A stretch of 64,000 nucleotides of DNA. Origin: Vallitaleaceae bacterium 9-2. GTDB lineage: Bacteria > Bacillota > Clostridia > Lachnospirales > Vallitaleaceae. The stretch is taken from positions 2,232,001-2,296,000 of the forward strand of contig CP121691.1 of the NCBI GenBank assembly GCA_038396585.1, given 5' to 3'. The position numbers and the translations under genes are program-made. Under the pieces are notes generated by a model, which searched no databases, was not told where the DNA came from, and saw only the letters and a program-made list of their open reading frames with translations. This document shows, piece by piece, positions 38,452 to 46,815 of the stretch. The stretch's first letter is position 1. Each line of letters starts with the position of its first letter.

Positions 38452-40506
38452 CTACACCTCGATTTCATCCAGTGGATCATTAAGTTTGGCTGTTCCTTCA
38501 AGAACAAATCGTCCTTGTTGAATAATTGGTATCTCTTTTTTATCATGGGTGATAACGACAATCGTATCCAATTCGTCATAAGGAATAGTAATATCCGTAT
38601 GTCGATAAAAATATGCTTTTTCTCGATCCGTCTTACGCAAACAAGAAATCGAGTTATCTCTGGCAACGATTTCTCTACCATCCGGATTTTTCACCGGAAC
38701 ATCTTCACTTTGCTTATAGCACGTATCCCCAACAGCAAAATGCGGTCCAGTCTTTTCACCTATTAAAATCGGGAGGATTTTTTCAATATTATATTTACGT
38801 GCCATCGCATATGCTTTGGTGTTGGTTCCAATCGCAAATTCACCTAATGGTAAAAAATTATGCGGTTCTGTAATATTCGCCCGAATATATTCTCTATTTT
38901 TCTCATCTTCAGCATAATTTTTACATGTATAATCGGTCATCATTCCATCGACAAATTCTATTGCAAGGTCTTTATACTTTAATCCATTAAGGTATACTTC
39001 TTTGACATGTAATGTTCCATGGGTTCCTTCAAGTTTTGGCGATGTAAACACTTCACCTACAGGGACATTAACATCTGCAGTACAGTTATTGAAGTTCGTC
39101 TGCTTTGTCACATCGTCTAACGCATTCAGTTGAATAACCAATTGAGTACGGTTATCGTTACGTCCTGTCACCCGTACCGATTCTCCCATATCTAGCGCTT
39201 CTATGATGGTTTGTTGAATCTCCATGTACATAGCTTCATCCAATGTATTCACTTCTATCGTCTCATCAAAAATAGCTTCAAATTGTTCACCGATACTTGG
39301 TAGTGGATAGGCATTAATGGTAAAACTCCATTCACTACTTGGAAGGTATTGGTTAAATAACGTCTGATAATCACTTGTAAATTTTTGCTTTAACGCCTGT
39401 TGTTCTTCACTCAGGCGAAGCGCCGTTTCTTTCATCTCAGGCTCAAAAGGTTTTTCCCCAAAGACTTCCATAACTGCTGGACCTGCATAGCCTTTGATCA
39501 ATGCTTCAAATTCATCGAATATGTCTTTTTGATGTGCCATAAGCCCCTCATAGTAGGATGCATCTACAAAAAGTGCCTCGTCAAAACGATGATCAATATA
39601 GTTTTGCGGATTAGCAAGTGTATTGATTAGCCTTGGTCGCAAAGACCCTTCTAAATCATATCGAACAATTGGTTCTAAACCATAGGCTTTAAAATTATCA
39701 ACGGCACGTGCGATAACAGGTTCAAACCCAAGTTGATACGCTATCTGCACAGTTTTTTTATGTTTGATGTCGACCTCATTTCGCTCATAGCCACGAATAA
39801 AAGCCTCTGTAAAAGTATCTGCCATTTTTTGCAGTGTAGCCTCATCCGATTTTTTGAAATATTCAAATAATCCGTATTCATTGTCACCGATATACATTCC
39901 ATATTTATAGAGGTATTTTTCATCGGCAAAGGTTGATTGGCACACCATCTGACTATATACATCAAAGTTTGGATCAAATGCACGATATGTATTTAAGCGT
40001 AATTTGTCTTCAATATCTTTCATTGCATGTGTTTTTATTATGTGCACCAATTCATCAACTGAAGTCGTCGGTTCATCTAAGAGTTCTTTTGCTATTGCAA
40101 CAAAGACTTCTGCCGTCCACATAATCGACACCGCACGGTGCTCATATGCATAAGGTATGGTCAAACGCATTTTTTGATAAAGATAACTAAGGACTTTACC
40201 CAAGTCTTCGCCAAATATATCACGGCATACATCTGGATTAGCATAGCTTGTCACATAGTTCTTTGGCAATAATTCTTCATTTTGCTCTTGGTTTATGGCC
40301 TTTAGCTGCTCCAGAGTATGTGTGTCATAAAAAGATATTGACCACTCTTTTTCAAATGCTATACTACGTAAAACTAATTCTGTACTTTTTTGAATATATA
40401 ACGCAATAGCATCATTCTTTTTTTTGCTTTGATTTTGTAGGGTAATTAGTTGTTGCTCAACTTCTTCCCTTCGCACTTCATACTTTTGATTTAATTGATT
40501 AATCAT
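38452..40506 (-). CDS. M29-like aminopeptidase with a long N-terminal domain
   Basis: 684 residues. The last 300 resemble M29 metallo-aminopeptidases: NVPVGEVFTSPKLEGTHG, LGEFAIGTN and EKTGPHFAVGDT carry the expected Glu, Glu and His metal ligands. The N-terminal half (about 1-370) is helical and has no family I recognise; ordinary M29 enzymes are about 410 residues. No signal peptide, so it is likely cytoplasmic. Downstream gene: the anchored protein at 37784. A terminal peptide-cleaving role is inferred from the C-terminal ligands only. Confidence 0.78.
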   Translation of the reverse strand: MINQLNQKYEVRREEVEQQLITLQNQSKKKNDAIALYIQKSTELVLRSIAFEKEWSISFYDTHTLEQLKAINQEQNEELLPKNYVTSYANPDVCRDIFGEDLGKVLSYLYQKMRLTIPYAYEHRAVSIMWTAEVFVAIAKELLDEPTTSVDELVHIIKTHAMKDIEDKLRLNTYRAFDPNFDVYSQMVCQSTFADEKYLYKYGMYIGDNEYGLFEYFKKSDEATLQKMADTFTEAFIRGYERNEVDIKHKKTVQIAYQLGFEPVIARAVDNFKAYGLEPIVRYDLEGSLRPRLINTLANPQNYIDHRFDEALFVDASYYEGLMAHQKDIFDEFEALIKGYAGPAVMEVFGEKPFEPEMKETALRLSEEQQALKQKFTSDYQTLFNQYLPSSEWSFTINAYPLPSIGEQFEAIFDETIEVNTLDEAMYMEIQQTIIEALDMGESVRVTGRNDNRTQLVIQLNALDDVTKQTNFNNCTADVNVPVGEVFTSPKLEGTHGTLHVKEVYLNGLKYKDLAIEFVDGMMTDYTCKNYAEDEKNREYIRANITEPHNFLPLGEFAIGTNTKAYAMARKYNIEKILPILIGEKTGPHFAVGDTCYKQSEDVPVKNPDGREIVARDNSISCLRKTDREKAYFYRHTDITIPYDELDTIVVITHDKKEIPIIQQGRFVLEGTAKLNDPLDEIEV

Positions 40507-40609
40507 GATAATCCCTTCTTTATGTCATTATGTGATTTCTATATAAATTAATGCTTATGTTTATTTAATATGATACCACATAGATTTATCCCTATCTATT
40601 ATTTTTTTA

Positions 40610-41698
40610 TTAAAAACCAATGCGGTTAAACGTTGCCACCCACTCTTTTTGTACATCACCTAGGGTAATCTCCATCGCATTAAGCTCAGGTCTCACTTGA
40701 AGACGGTACGCTTTTCCCACATACTCTTTTAAAAACTTTTCGATTTTTTCCTTATTCACCTTCTTGTGTCCAATTAACCTTTGAACAATTGCCTGATTAG
40801 CTCCAATGAGCAAAGGCGAATCCAATAGTCTAATTCTTTCATGATACGTCTTAACAACATGAACAAATACTTCATAGGCACAAGCATCCATTACTAACTC
40901 GCCAAAAGCCGGATGGTAGGGACCTGCCACAAAAGCACCTGCATTAAGTTCTTCATTGGCTTGTAGCCCAATACGAATTATATCAATATCTGCCTCAAGA
41001 ATTTTCGGCAACACTTGGGCTACCATGGTCACCGCTTCTTCGATCAAGAGCGGCTGATACTTCCCTTGCATATATAGATGTTCCAGTTCTGTATGTGTAA
41101 TCACCAATGTCGGATATATTCGTAAGGTCTTGGGTTGTATTTGAATTAGGCGTTCAATAGTTGCTTCAAAGCTATCCTTGCTATCGCCCGGAAGCCCTAA
41201 CATGACCTGCAGTCCTAGTTCAATACCGGTTTCACGAATCAATCGAACCGCTTGATATACATCCTCAACCGTATGATTTCTTTTCGATAGTTCAAGGACT
41301 TTGGGTTCTAAGGATTGTACTCCAAGTTCAATGGCACTTACTGGATAAGCTTTTAGAAAACCGAGTATCTCCTCAGAGATATAATCCGGTCGTGTTGACA
41401 TACGTATGCCTTTTAATCCATATTGTTTGACATATTCCGTGGCAATCTCTAAATAAAACTTTTGAACTTTTGGATCAATCCCTGTAAAGCTACCTCCAAA
41501 AAAAGCAATCTCTATGTCCTCATGATCACCACCTGTTCTTAGGTAGGCTTCGATTTTTTGTCGTAGTTGTTGTTCATCACATACATTATGATGTTCTCCG
41601 CTGATGTGACGTTGGTTGCAAAACACACAATCATTGGGACATCCTAAGTGCGGTATAAAAATCGGTATATTCATCGTTCGTTTTTTATTTGTTATCAT
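40610..41698 (-). CDS. Elp3-like radical SAM protein
   Basis: 362 residues. The 4Fe-4S/SAM motif is CPNDCVFC in IPIFIPHLGCPNDCVFC. FFGGSFTGI, ELGVQSLEPKVLELSKR and QVMLGLPGD follow the Elp3/COG1243 radical SAM pattern, but no GNAT acetyltransferase domain follows, so this is a short relative. Substrate unknown; tRNA modification is a guess. The frame runs to 41761, but GGAAGGA points to the ATG at 41698, which overlaps the upstream gene by 14 bp, indicating coupling. Confidence 0.85.
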   Translation of the reverse strand: MITNKKRTMNIPIFIPHLGCPNDCVFCNQRHISGEHHNVCDEQQLRQKIEAYLRTGGDHEDIEIAFFGGSFTGIDPKVQKFYLEIATEYVKQYGLKGIRMSTRPDYISEEILGFLKAYPVSAIELGVQSLEPKVLELSKRNHTVEDVYQAVRLIRETGIELGLQVMLGLPGDSKDSFEATIERLIQIQPKTLRIYPTLVITHTELEHLYMQGKYQPLLIEEAVTMVAQVLPKILEADIDIIRIGLQANEELNAGAFVAGPYHPAFGELVMDACAYEVFVHVVKTYHERIRLLDSPLLIGANQAIVQRLIGHKKVNKEKIEKFLKEYVGKAYRLQVRPELNAMEITLGDVQKEWVATFNRIGF

Positions 41699-42410
41699 GC
41701 GTGCATCCTTCCCAGAAAAGAATTGATCCAATATCGGTGAGCCTTGTGCCGGGACAATCAATAATCTTCATTCTTTGTTTTTTAATAAACGCCTCTATTA
41801 TATGATAATCCGGATGCTGTTTCAAGTCACCGTTAAAATACACGGTACGCCCCACAACGCCACTAGCACCTCCGATAAACCCATAATCTTGTCCTTCTAA
41901 GTGAATATGTCCCTGCCTGATTGTTAACACCTCAATCCCCTCTTGCTTTAACCGCCTAGCCATGCCTTCATCTGAAGTAATGGCATGCTTTTGGTCTAAT
42001 TGCAGCAGACAACACCTGGCATAACCTTGATTCGTATGAAGATATTGAATCCTTTGTTCTTCTAGATAGGTACGTACAAGGGGATGAGTATAATCTCTAT
42101 GATGTACAAACACACCTTCTTTATAGGCCCCATTCAAAAAAACAGTTGCCGGATAGCGATCTGTAAGTGGTACCTCAACAACTGTGACACAATGAAGTTC
42201 ATGCTCTTTGAGCTTCTGATAAAGCTTTAATTGCTTAAACGTCAATGAATCAATAAATAATTGTTGCTCAATCGGAAGGATTCGAATGTCCGGATGGCTT
42301 GCAATGGATGGATAAAGCCGTGCATCTTTTTCGATTGTGATGCATTCGAATTTTTCTTCGAGTTGATGTAAAAGTTGTTGTGTAATATCTTCAGATACGA
42401 ATACGTACAT
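41685..42410 (-). CDS. DUF6873-type (GME-fold-like) protein
   Basis: 241 residues. Motifs DRYPATVFLNGAYKEG, ITSDEGMARRL, YGFIGGASGVVG and DIGSILFWEG repeat in a pattern like the guanidino-group-modifying (amidinotransferase) fold, and I recall this layout as DUF6873. No catalytic activity is established. It overlaps the Elp3-like radical SAM gene downstream and follows a hairpin after the flotillin gene. Confidence 0.8.
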   Translation of the reverse strand: MYVFVSEDITQQLLHQLEEKFECITIEKDARLYPSIASHPDIRILPIEQQLFIDSLTFKQLKLYQKLKEHELHCVTVVEVPLTDRYPATVFLNGAYKEGVFVHHRDYTHPLVRTYLEEQRIQYLHTNQGYARCCLLQLDQKHAITSDEGMARRLKQEGIEVLTIRQGHIHLEGQDYGFIGGASGVVGRTVYFNGDLKQHPDYHIIEAFIKKQRMKIIDCPGTRLTDIGSILFWEGCTHDNK

Positions 42411-42439
42411 ACTATTTCCTTCCTATTTGCACATGGGCA

Positions 42440-42463
42440 AAGCCATCTCAAACGAGATGGCTT
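42440..42463 (-). terminator. Hairpin after the flotillin gene
   Basis: AAGCCATCTC (42440-42449) and GAGATGGCTT (42454-42463) make a 10-bp perfect stem with a 4-base loop behind the flotillin stop. The T-tract is short (GGCTTTGCC), so some read-through into the DUF6873 gene is likely. Confidence 0.65.
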
Positions 42464-42490
42464 GCACCTTATAGAACACATATAGTCTTC

Positions 42491-43909
42491 TTATTCTTCA
42501 TCAATAGCTTTTTCAATAGCCGCTTTTTCAGCAACAGCTTTTGCTTCCATAACTTCTTTATTCTTACCAAGATAGGATGGTAGCTCCATTCCAGCCATAT
42601 CAAACATTTCGTTCATTGGTGGAATCGACTTCATTAATCCCGATAAAAAGTTTGCCGTTGCGGGCTTTCCGTTTTCACCGTTCATTGAATCCCAAACGGT
42701 AACTTTATCAATCTTAATGTTTTTGATTGCTTCAACTTGTACTTTAACAAGATCTTCCATCTTATCTGCAATTAGCAATCGAATTGCATCGTCCGAGCCA
42801 CCAGCAGCCTCAACCATGGCTCTAAAACCATCCGCTTGCTTACTAAGGACTTCAAACGTACCTCGCGCTTGCGCTTCCATTTTTGCATAGATTGCGTCTG
42901 CTTCACCTTTTGCAAGGCGTCTAGCTTGTTCAGCTTCGGCTTCGGCTTCTATTTCAAGGCGACGTTTATCAACTTCCGCAAGTACGATAATGTCTGCTTC
43001 TTTTGTTGCTTTTTCTTTTTGCGCACGTGCCATTTCCGCTTCACGTTCTGACTCATAAGCTTCTTTTAAGGCTAACGCCGCTTGAACTTTTTCTGCTGCA
43101 GTTGCTGTCCTTAAAGCTTCTGCTTCTCTTTGACGTTTTTCAGAATCTGAGTTCGCAATCGTTACACGTGCCTGGTTTTCACCTTCAATAGCCACTGAGT
43201 TCGCTGCCGATACGCGAATACGTTCGTCACGTTGTGCCTCTGCCTGACCGATAGATCCATCACGGTCTTTTTCAGCCACTGATTTTTTCGCATCATTAAT
43301 CGCTTTGGCTGCTGCTTCTTTTCCTAAGGCTTCAATGTATCCTGATTCGTCCATAATATCGGTTACGTTCACGTTAATCAAACGCAATCCAATTTTTTTC
43401 AATTCAGACTCTACGTTGCGTGATACAGCATCTAAGAATTTGTCACGGTCCGTATTGATTTCTTCAATATCCATTGTTGCAACAACAAGACGTAACTGTC
43501 CAAAAATAATGTCTTTGGCTAATTCTTCTATCTCAGCAAGCTTTAGTCCAAGTAAGCGTTCCGCAGCATTTTGCATCACACCGGCTTCTGTTGAAATCCC
43601 TACTGTAAATCTTGAAGGAACATCAACACGGATGTTTTGTTTTGACAATGCATTACGCAAATCAACATTAATGGATATAGGTGTTAAATCTAAAAACTCA
43701 TATTGTTGAATCACCGGCCAAATAAATGCTGCTCCACCATGGATACATTTTGAACTTGTATCCATGCCATCAATACTTCCCACTTTACCATAAATAACTA
43801 AAATCTTATCCGATGGACACCGTTTGTATCTTGTTAATAATGCTGCTAATGTTGTAAATAGTATCAGTACAATTACAACTATTAGGATTAAAACTTCAAA
43901 TTCTCCCAC
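42491..43909 (-). CDS. Flotillin-like SPFH protein
   Basis: 472 residues. One N-terminal membrane segment (about 5-25, LILIVVIVLILFTTLAALL), an SPFH/PHB domain (about 30-200), then a long Ala/Glu-rich coiled coil with many AEAE-type repeats (about 200-380) and a flexible C-terminus. This is the layout of bacterial flotillins (YuaG/FloT), scaffolds of membrane microdomains. It follows its NfeD-like partner by 12 bp, as floT follows its partner in Bacillus. Confidence 0.92.
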   Translation of the reverse strand: MGEFEVLILIVVIVLILFTTLAALLTRYKRCPSDKILVIYGKVGSIDGMDTSSKCIHGGAAFIWPVIQQYEFLDLTPISINVDLRNALSKQNIRVDVPSRFTVGISTEAGVMQNAAERLLGLKLAEIEELAKDIIFGQLRLVVATMDIEEINTDRDKFLDAVSRNVESELKKIGLRLINVNVTDIMDESGYIEALGKEAAAKAINDAKKSVAEKDRDGSIGQAEAQRDERIRVSAANSVAIEGENQARVTIANSDSEKRQREAEALRTATAAEKVQAALALKEAYESEREAEMARAQKEKATKEADIIVLAEVDKRRLEIEAEAEAEQARRLAKGEADAIYAKMEAQARGTFEVLSKQADGFRAMVEAAGGSDDAIRLLIADKMEDLVKVQVEAIKNIKIDKVTVWDSMNGENGKPATANFLSGLMKSIPPMNEMFDMAGMELPSYLGKNKEVMEAKAVAEKAAIEKAIDEE

Positions 43910-43921
43910 TATACTTACCTC

Positions 43922-44566
43922 CTAATTTTTCTCTACGATTAGTGTATGGTCTGACAATAATCCAATTACCTTGACGGTCTCTCCTGTCTTAATGGGTGCA
44001 TCGCCTTTTGTCATTGCACTGCACTCAATCAAACGTTCTTGAACTGTCAGCATGACTTTTCCTTTCCCCTGATTGTTTGGTGGAATCGTCAAGTATACTT
44101 CGCCAGTTTTTCCAATTGCATTTATATACGCAATATTACCGCTGGATTGAAGCTTTGTCATAATATAGAATAGATATCCTACAACAAACATCGCTGTTAA
44201 TCCGGCAAGTGTCGCACCTATCACAGCAACAACTGTCGAACTTTTTCCTGCAAGGATTGCACCTGTCCAACCAAAAATCGAGAAAAATGCAATTAACCCT
44301 CGAAATGTAAAGAAACGAAAATCACCAACAAATCCATCTGAAACAGTATTTGCATCTTCTAGATCCACTTCAAAAATCTCATCCATGTCTCCAAACGAAG
44401 TGACGCCTTCGCTTCCTATTCCATCCATGCCATCCATCTCTCCATCCATATCGGATAGCCCTAGCATTGAAAAAATCGCTTGAATCACTAAAATAAGCGT
44501 TGCCGGAATCGCAATTGTATAAAAAATCTGCTTCAGCAATATGAGTTCATCCCACCATTCGATCAT
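43922..44566 (-). CDS. NfeD-like membrane protein, flotillin partner
   Basis: 214 residues with hydrophobic segments near 10-40 and 85-135, a Met/Asp/Gly-rich acidic stretch between, and a C-terminal OB-fold-like NfeD domain (GKTGEVYLTI...GETVKVIGLLSDHTLIVEKN). NfeD proteins pair with flotillins. The longer frame to 44605 is unlikely; AAGGAGGGAG directs initiation to the ATG at 44566. Confidence 0.88.
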   Translation of the reverse strand: MIEWWDELILLKQIFYTIAIPATLILVIQAIFSMLGLSDMDGEMDGMDGIGSEGVTSFGDMDEIFEVDLEDANTVSDGFVGDFRFFTFRGLIAFFSIFGWTGAILAGKSSTVVAVIGATLAGLTAMFVVGYLFYIMTKLQSSGNIAYINAIGKTGEVYLTIPPNNQGKGKVMLTVQERLIECSAMTKGDAPIKTGETVKVIGLLSDHTLIVEKN

Positions 44567-44628
44567 AGTCTCCCTCCTTTTCTCTTGTCCTATTTTGTTA
44601 TACATTGGTTATTCGTTAAGTCTTTTTC

Positions 44629-44657
44629 ATTATAAGCCAAGATATTTTTAAGTACAA
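44629..44657 (-). promoter_or_regulatory. Promoter of the NfeD-flotillin pair
   Basis: TTGTAC (44652-44657), 17 bp, TATAAT (44629-44634) on the minus strand, about 65 bp before the ATG at 44566. Confidence 0.7.
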
Positions 44658-44663
44658 GTTATA

Positions 44664-44680
44664 ATGTATATCTTATACAT
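44664..44680. promoter_or_regulatory. 17-bp palindrome upstream of the NfeD-flotillin promoter
   Basis: ATGTATATCTTATACAT is perfectly symmetrical (7-3-7) and ends 6 bp upstream of the -35. It could be an operator for the pair; no matching regulator family is evident. Confidence 0.4.
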
Positions 44681-44706
44681 CTTATTGCTTCAACTGTCAT
44701 CTCATG

Positions 44707-46047
44707 TTATTTGATAACATTAGCCACAATATGTGTTGCGTCCCATGAACCGGAAAATGGCGGCGCATAACATAAGTCAATCATACTATACTCATCCGCT
44801 GTCATTTTGGCAAAAATAGCTACTGCAAACATATTGATCCGCATGACAACATCATTTTCTCCTACACCTTGAACGCCTAGAATTTGCTTCGTATCTGCAT
44901 CATAGATCACTTTAAAGACAATCTGATGCTGGGTTTTATAATATTTAGGGTGGTCATGTGCTTTAATTATCTTACTCTTTGCCACAAATCCAAGTTCGAG
45001 TGCCTCATCTACAGTTAAACCTGTACGTGCTAGTTCTAAGTCCATGACCTTAATTGCCGCCGAGCCAATTGCTCCCGCAAAACTCTCTTGACCTCCGGTA
45101 ATATTGATTCCAACCAGTTTGCCGCACTTATTAGCGGTAGTCGCTAGAGGTTGATAAACATTTTTTTTCTTTTGGAAATGATATACTTGTGCACAGTCTC
45201 CTGCCGCATAGACATTACTTACCGTTGTTCGCATCTGCTGGTCAACAACAACCGCACCATTATCTGCCAAAGCAATCTTTGACTTTTGTAAAAACTCCGT
45301 ATTCGGTTTGATACCCACTGACATAATAACAAAATCCGTTGTGTATCCTCCTTGGTCGGTTTCGACATAGTCAACGATGCCGTCTCCATTACGGTCTTTA
45401 AATTTAACCACTTTTTCCTTCAGCTTAATATCAACCCCGGCTTCAATCAAAGCATTATGGGCATGGGATGCTATCTCTTCATCAAAGGGTAATAATATCC
45501 GATCTTGAAGTTCAATAATCCGTACTTTTTTGCCAAGTTCAACCAAGTTTTCAGCAATCTCAATACCGATATAGCCTCCACCGACTACCGTCACTTCTTC
45601 AACCGTCTTATCCATAATGCGCTCTTTTATTTCAATGGCATTTTCTAAGGTTTTAAGGGGCAAGATATTTTGAAGCTGGTGACCTTCAAGTGGAGGTAAA
45701 ATAGCATGCGCGCCTGTGGCAATCATTAGGCGATCATAAGATTGTGTAAATACTTCGTCCTTTTTTAAGTCATGCACTTTAAGGGTTTGCTCATCTGTAT
45801 CTACTGCGATGACTTCATGATATATATGTGCCATAATTCCAGAATCCCTAAATTGCTCTTGGGTTCGAATAATTAACTCTTCATAGCTTTGATGCTCATT
45901 ACCTATATAGTAAGGCATGCCACATCCACCATAGGATACAAAACCGCCTTTTTCGTATACAATAATCTCAGCATCTTTATCTTCGCGTCGCGCTTTGGCT
46001 GCTGCGCTCATACCAGCTGCAACTCCGCCTATAACAACTATTTTCAT
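44707..46047 (-). CDS. CoA-disulfide reductase/NADH oxidase-like flavoprotein
   Basis: 446 residues. N-terminal FAD loop (GGVAAGMSAAAKAR), a single redox cysteine Cys42 in SYGGCGMPYYIG, a central NAD(P)H loop (VVGGGYIGIEIAENL), and AGDCA near 300. This one-cysteine pattern is found in CoA-disulfide reductases, NADH oxidases and NADH peroxidases; the exact activity is not fixed. In anaerobes such enzymes handle O2, peroxide or disulfides, fitting the perR-rubredoxin neighbours. A hairpin lies between perR and this gene. Confidence 0.88.
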   Translation of the reverse strand: MKIVVIGGVAAGMSAAAKARREDKDAEIIVYEKGGFVSYGGCGMPYYIGNEHQSYEELIIRTQEQFRDSGIMAHIYHEVIAVDTDEQTLKVHDLKKDEVFTQSYDRLMIATGAHAILPPLEGHQLQNILPLKTLENAIEIKERIMDKTVEEVTVVGGGYIGIEIAENLVELGKKVRIIELQDRILLPFDEEIASHAHNALIEAGVDIKLKEKVVKFKDRNGDGIVDYVETDQGGYTTDFVIMSVGIKPNTEFLQKSKIALADNGAVVVDQQMRTTVSNVYAAGDCAQVYHFQKKKNVYQPLATTANKCGKLVGINITGGQESFAGAIGSAAIKVMDLELARTGLTVDEALELGFVAKSKIIKAHDHPKYYKTQHQIVFKVIYDADTKQILGVQGVGENDVVMRINMFAVAIFAKMTADEYSMIDLCYAPPFSGSWDATHIVANVIK

Positions 46048-46073
46048 AAATAACCTCCTTCATTTCGTGCAAG

Positions 46074-46105
46074 AAAAGCGATTCTCTCGAAAGAAAATCG
46101 CTTTT
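46074..46105 (-). terminator. Hairpin between perR and the flavoprotein gene
   Basis: AAAAGCGATT (46074-46083) pairs with AATCGCTTTT (46096-46105), followed on the minus strand by TTTTCTTG. Probably a partial terminator or attenuator, since no other promoter is visible before the flavoprotein gene. Confidence 0.65.
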
Positions 46106-46112
46106 AACCTTT

Positions 46113-46526
46113 TTACATTTTTTCTAAACAGTCTTTACAAATCCCTTTTAGAAATACATGTCTTTCTTCAATTTTAAAACCATTTATCTCTTCAATCTGT
46201 GCGCGTGGTTCCTGAATCTCAAAGTCAACAATCTCTTCACATATACTACATTGAAAGTGACCATGCTCTTTGAGTATCAAGTCATAACGCATCTCTGTCC
46301 CACTTAAATTAATCACATTAATGATATGATGTTCTTCAAAGATTTTTAACGTGTTATAAATCGTCGTCTTTGAAAGTGTTGGTATTGTCGTAATAAGTTC
46401 ACGATATATACTCTCAACTGTCATATGATTGCCTTGATTAACTAAACATTCGTAGACTTTAATTCGTTGATAGGATGGTTTAATATGATGTGCATTTAAA
46501 AAATCTGTAATTTCTGTCACAGTCAT
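46113..46526 (-). CDS. perR: PerR-type peroxide-sensing repressor
   Basis: 137 residues of the Fur family. Structural zinc cysteines: C93, C96, C130 and C133. The regulatory metal site reads His34, Asp82, His88, His90 and Asp101, which aligns with His37, Asp85, His91, His93 and Asp104 of Bacillus PerR; the last Asp is typical of PerR rather than Fur or Zur. The start at 46526 is set by AAAGGG; an in-frame GTG at 46535 is too close to it. It follows rubredoxin by 26 bp and shares its promoter. Confidence 0.88.
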   Translation of the reverse strand: MTVTEITDFLNAHHIKPSYQRIKVYECLVNQGNHMTVESIYRELITTIPTLSKTTIYNTLKIFEEHHIINVINLSGTEMRYDLILKEHGHFQCSICEEIVDFEIQEPRAQIEEINGFKIEERHVFLKGICKDCLEKM

Positions 46527-46552
46527 AAAATGCACCCTTTCTTTTTCAGCTC

Positions 46553-46711
46553 TTACGCTTCTTCAAAATCCTCTTTACCAACTCCACATAATGGACATAC
46601 CCAATCCTCAGGTACATCATCAAAAGAAGTTCCAGGCTCTACTCCGTTATCTGGATCACCTGCTTCAGGATCATAAATATAACCACATACTGTACATACA
46701 TATTTTTTCAT
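46553..46711 (-). CDS. Rubredoxin
   Basis: A 52-residue protein too short for usual gene-length limits. It reads [18 protein letters not shown] and later [18 protein letters not shown], giving the two CxxC pairs (Cys6/9 and Cys39/42) of a classic rubredoxin with one iron. It transfers single electrons to oxygen- or peroxide-reducing enzymes such as rubrerythrin. An AGGAGG site stands before the ATG, and a strong promoter is 64 bp upstream. First gene of the rubredoxin-perR unit. Confidence 0.95.
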   Translation of the reverse strand: MKKYVCTVCGYIYDPEAGDPDNGVEPGTSFDDVPEDWVCPLCGVGKEDFEEA

Positions 46712-46755
46712 AATGTTACCTCCTAATTAATTATTAGTTATAAATCATTCTTAAT

Positions 46756-46803
46756 TTGTAACCATTACTTTCTTAATATATCGCATGTTAATTTAAATGT
46801 CAA
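46756..46803 (-). promoter_or_regulatory. Promoter and PerR-like box of rubredoxin-perR
   Basis: TTGACA (46798-46803), 17 bp, TATATT (46775-46780) on the minus strand. Just downstream, TTGTAACCATTACTT (46756-46770, plus strand) has the PerR 7-1-7 form and matches the palindrome TTGTAAT-N-ATTACAA, found perfectly at 61894-61908, at 11 of 14 positions. It would cover the transcription start and allow self-regulation by PerR. Confidence 0.6.
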
Positions 46804-46815
46804 CATCCAATCCTA

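Noticed and set aside
46740-46756. Alternative PerR box (TAAGAATGATTTATA) in the rubredoxin leader
   Set aside because: It matches the PerR consensus at only 9 of 14 positions; the neighbouring 46756-46770 site is better.
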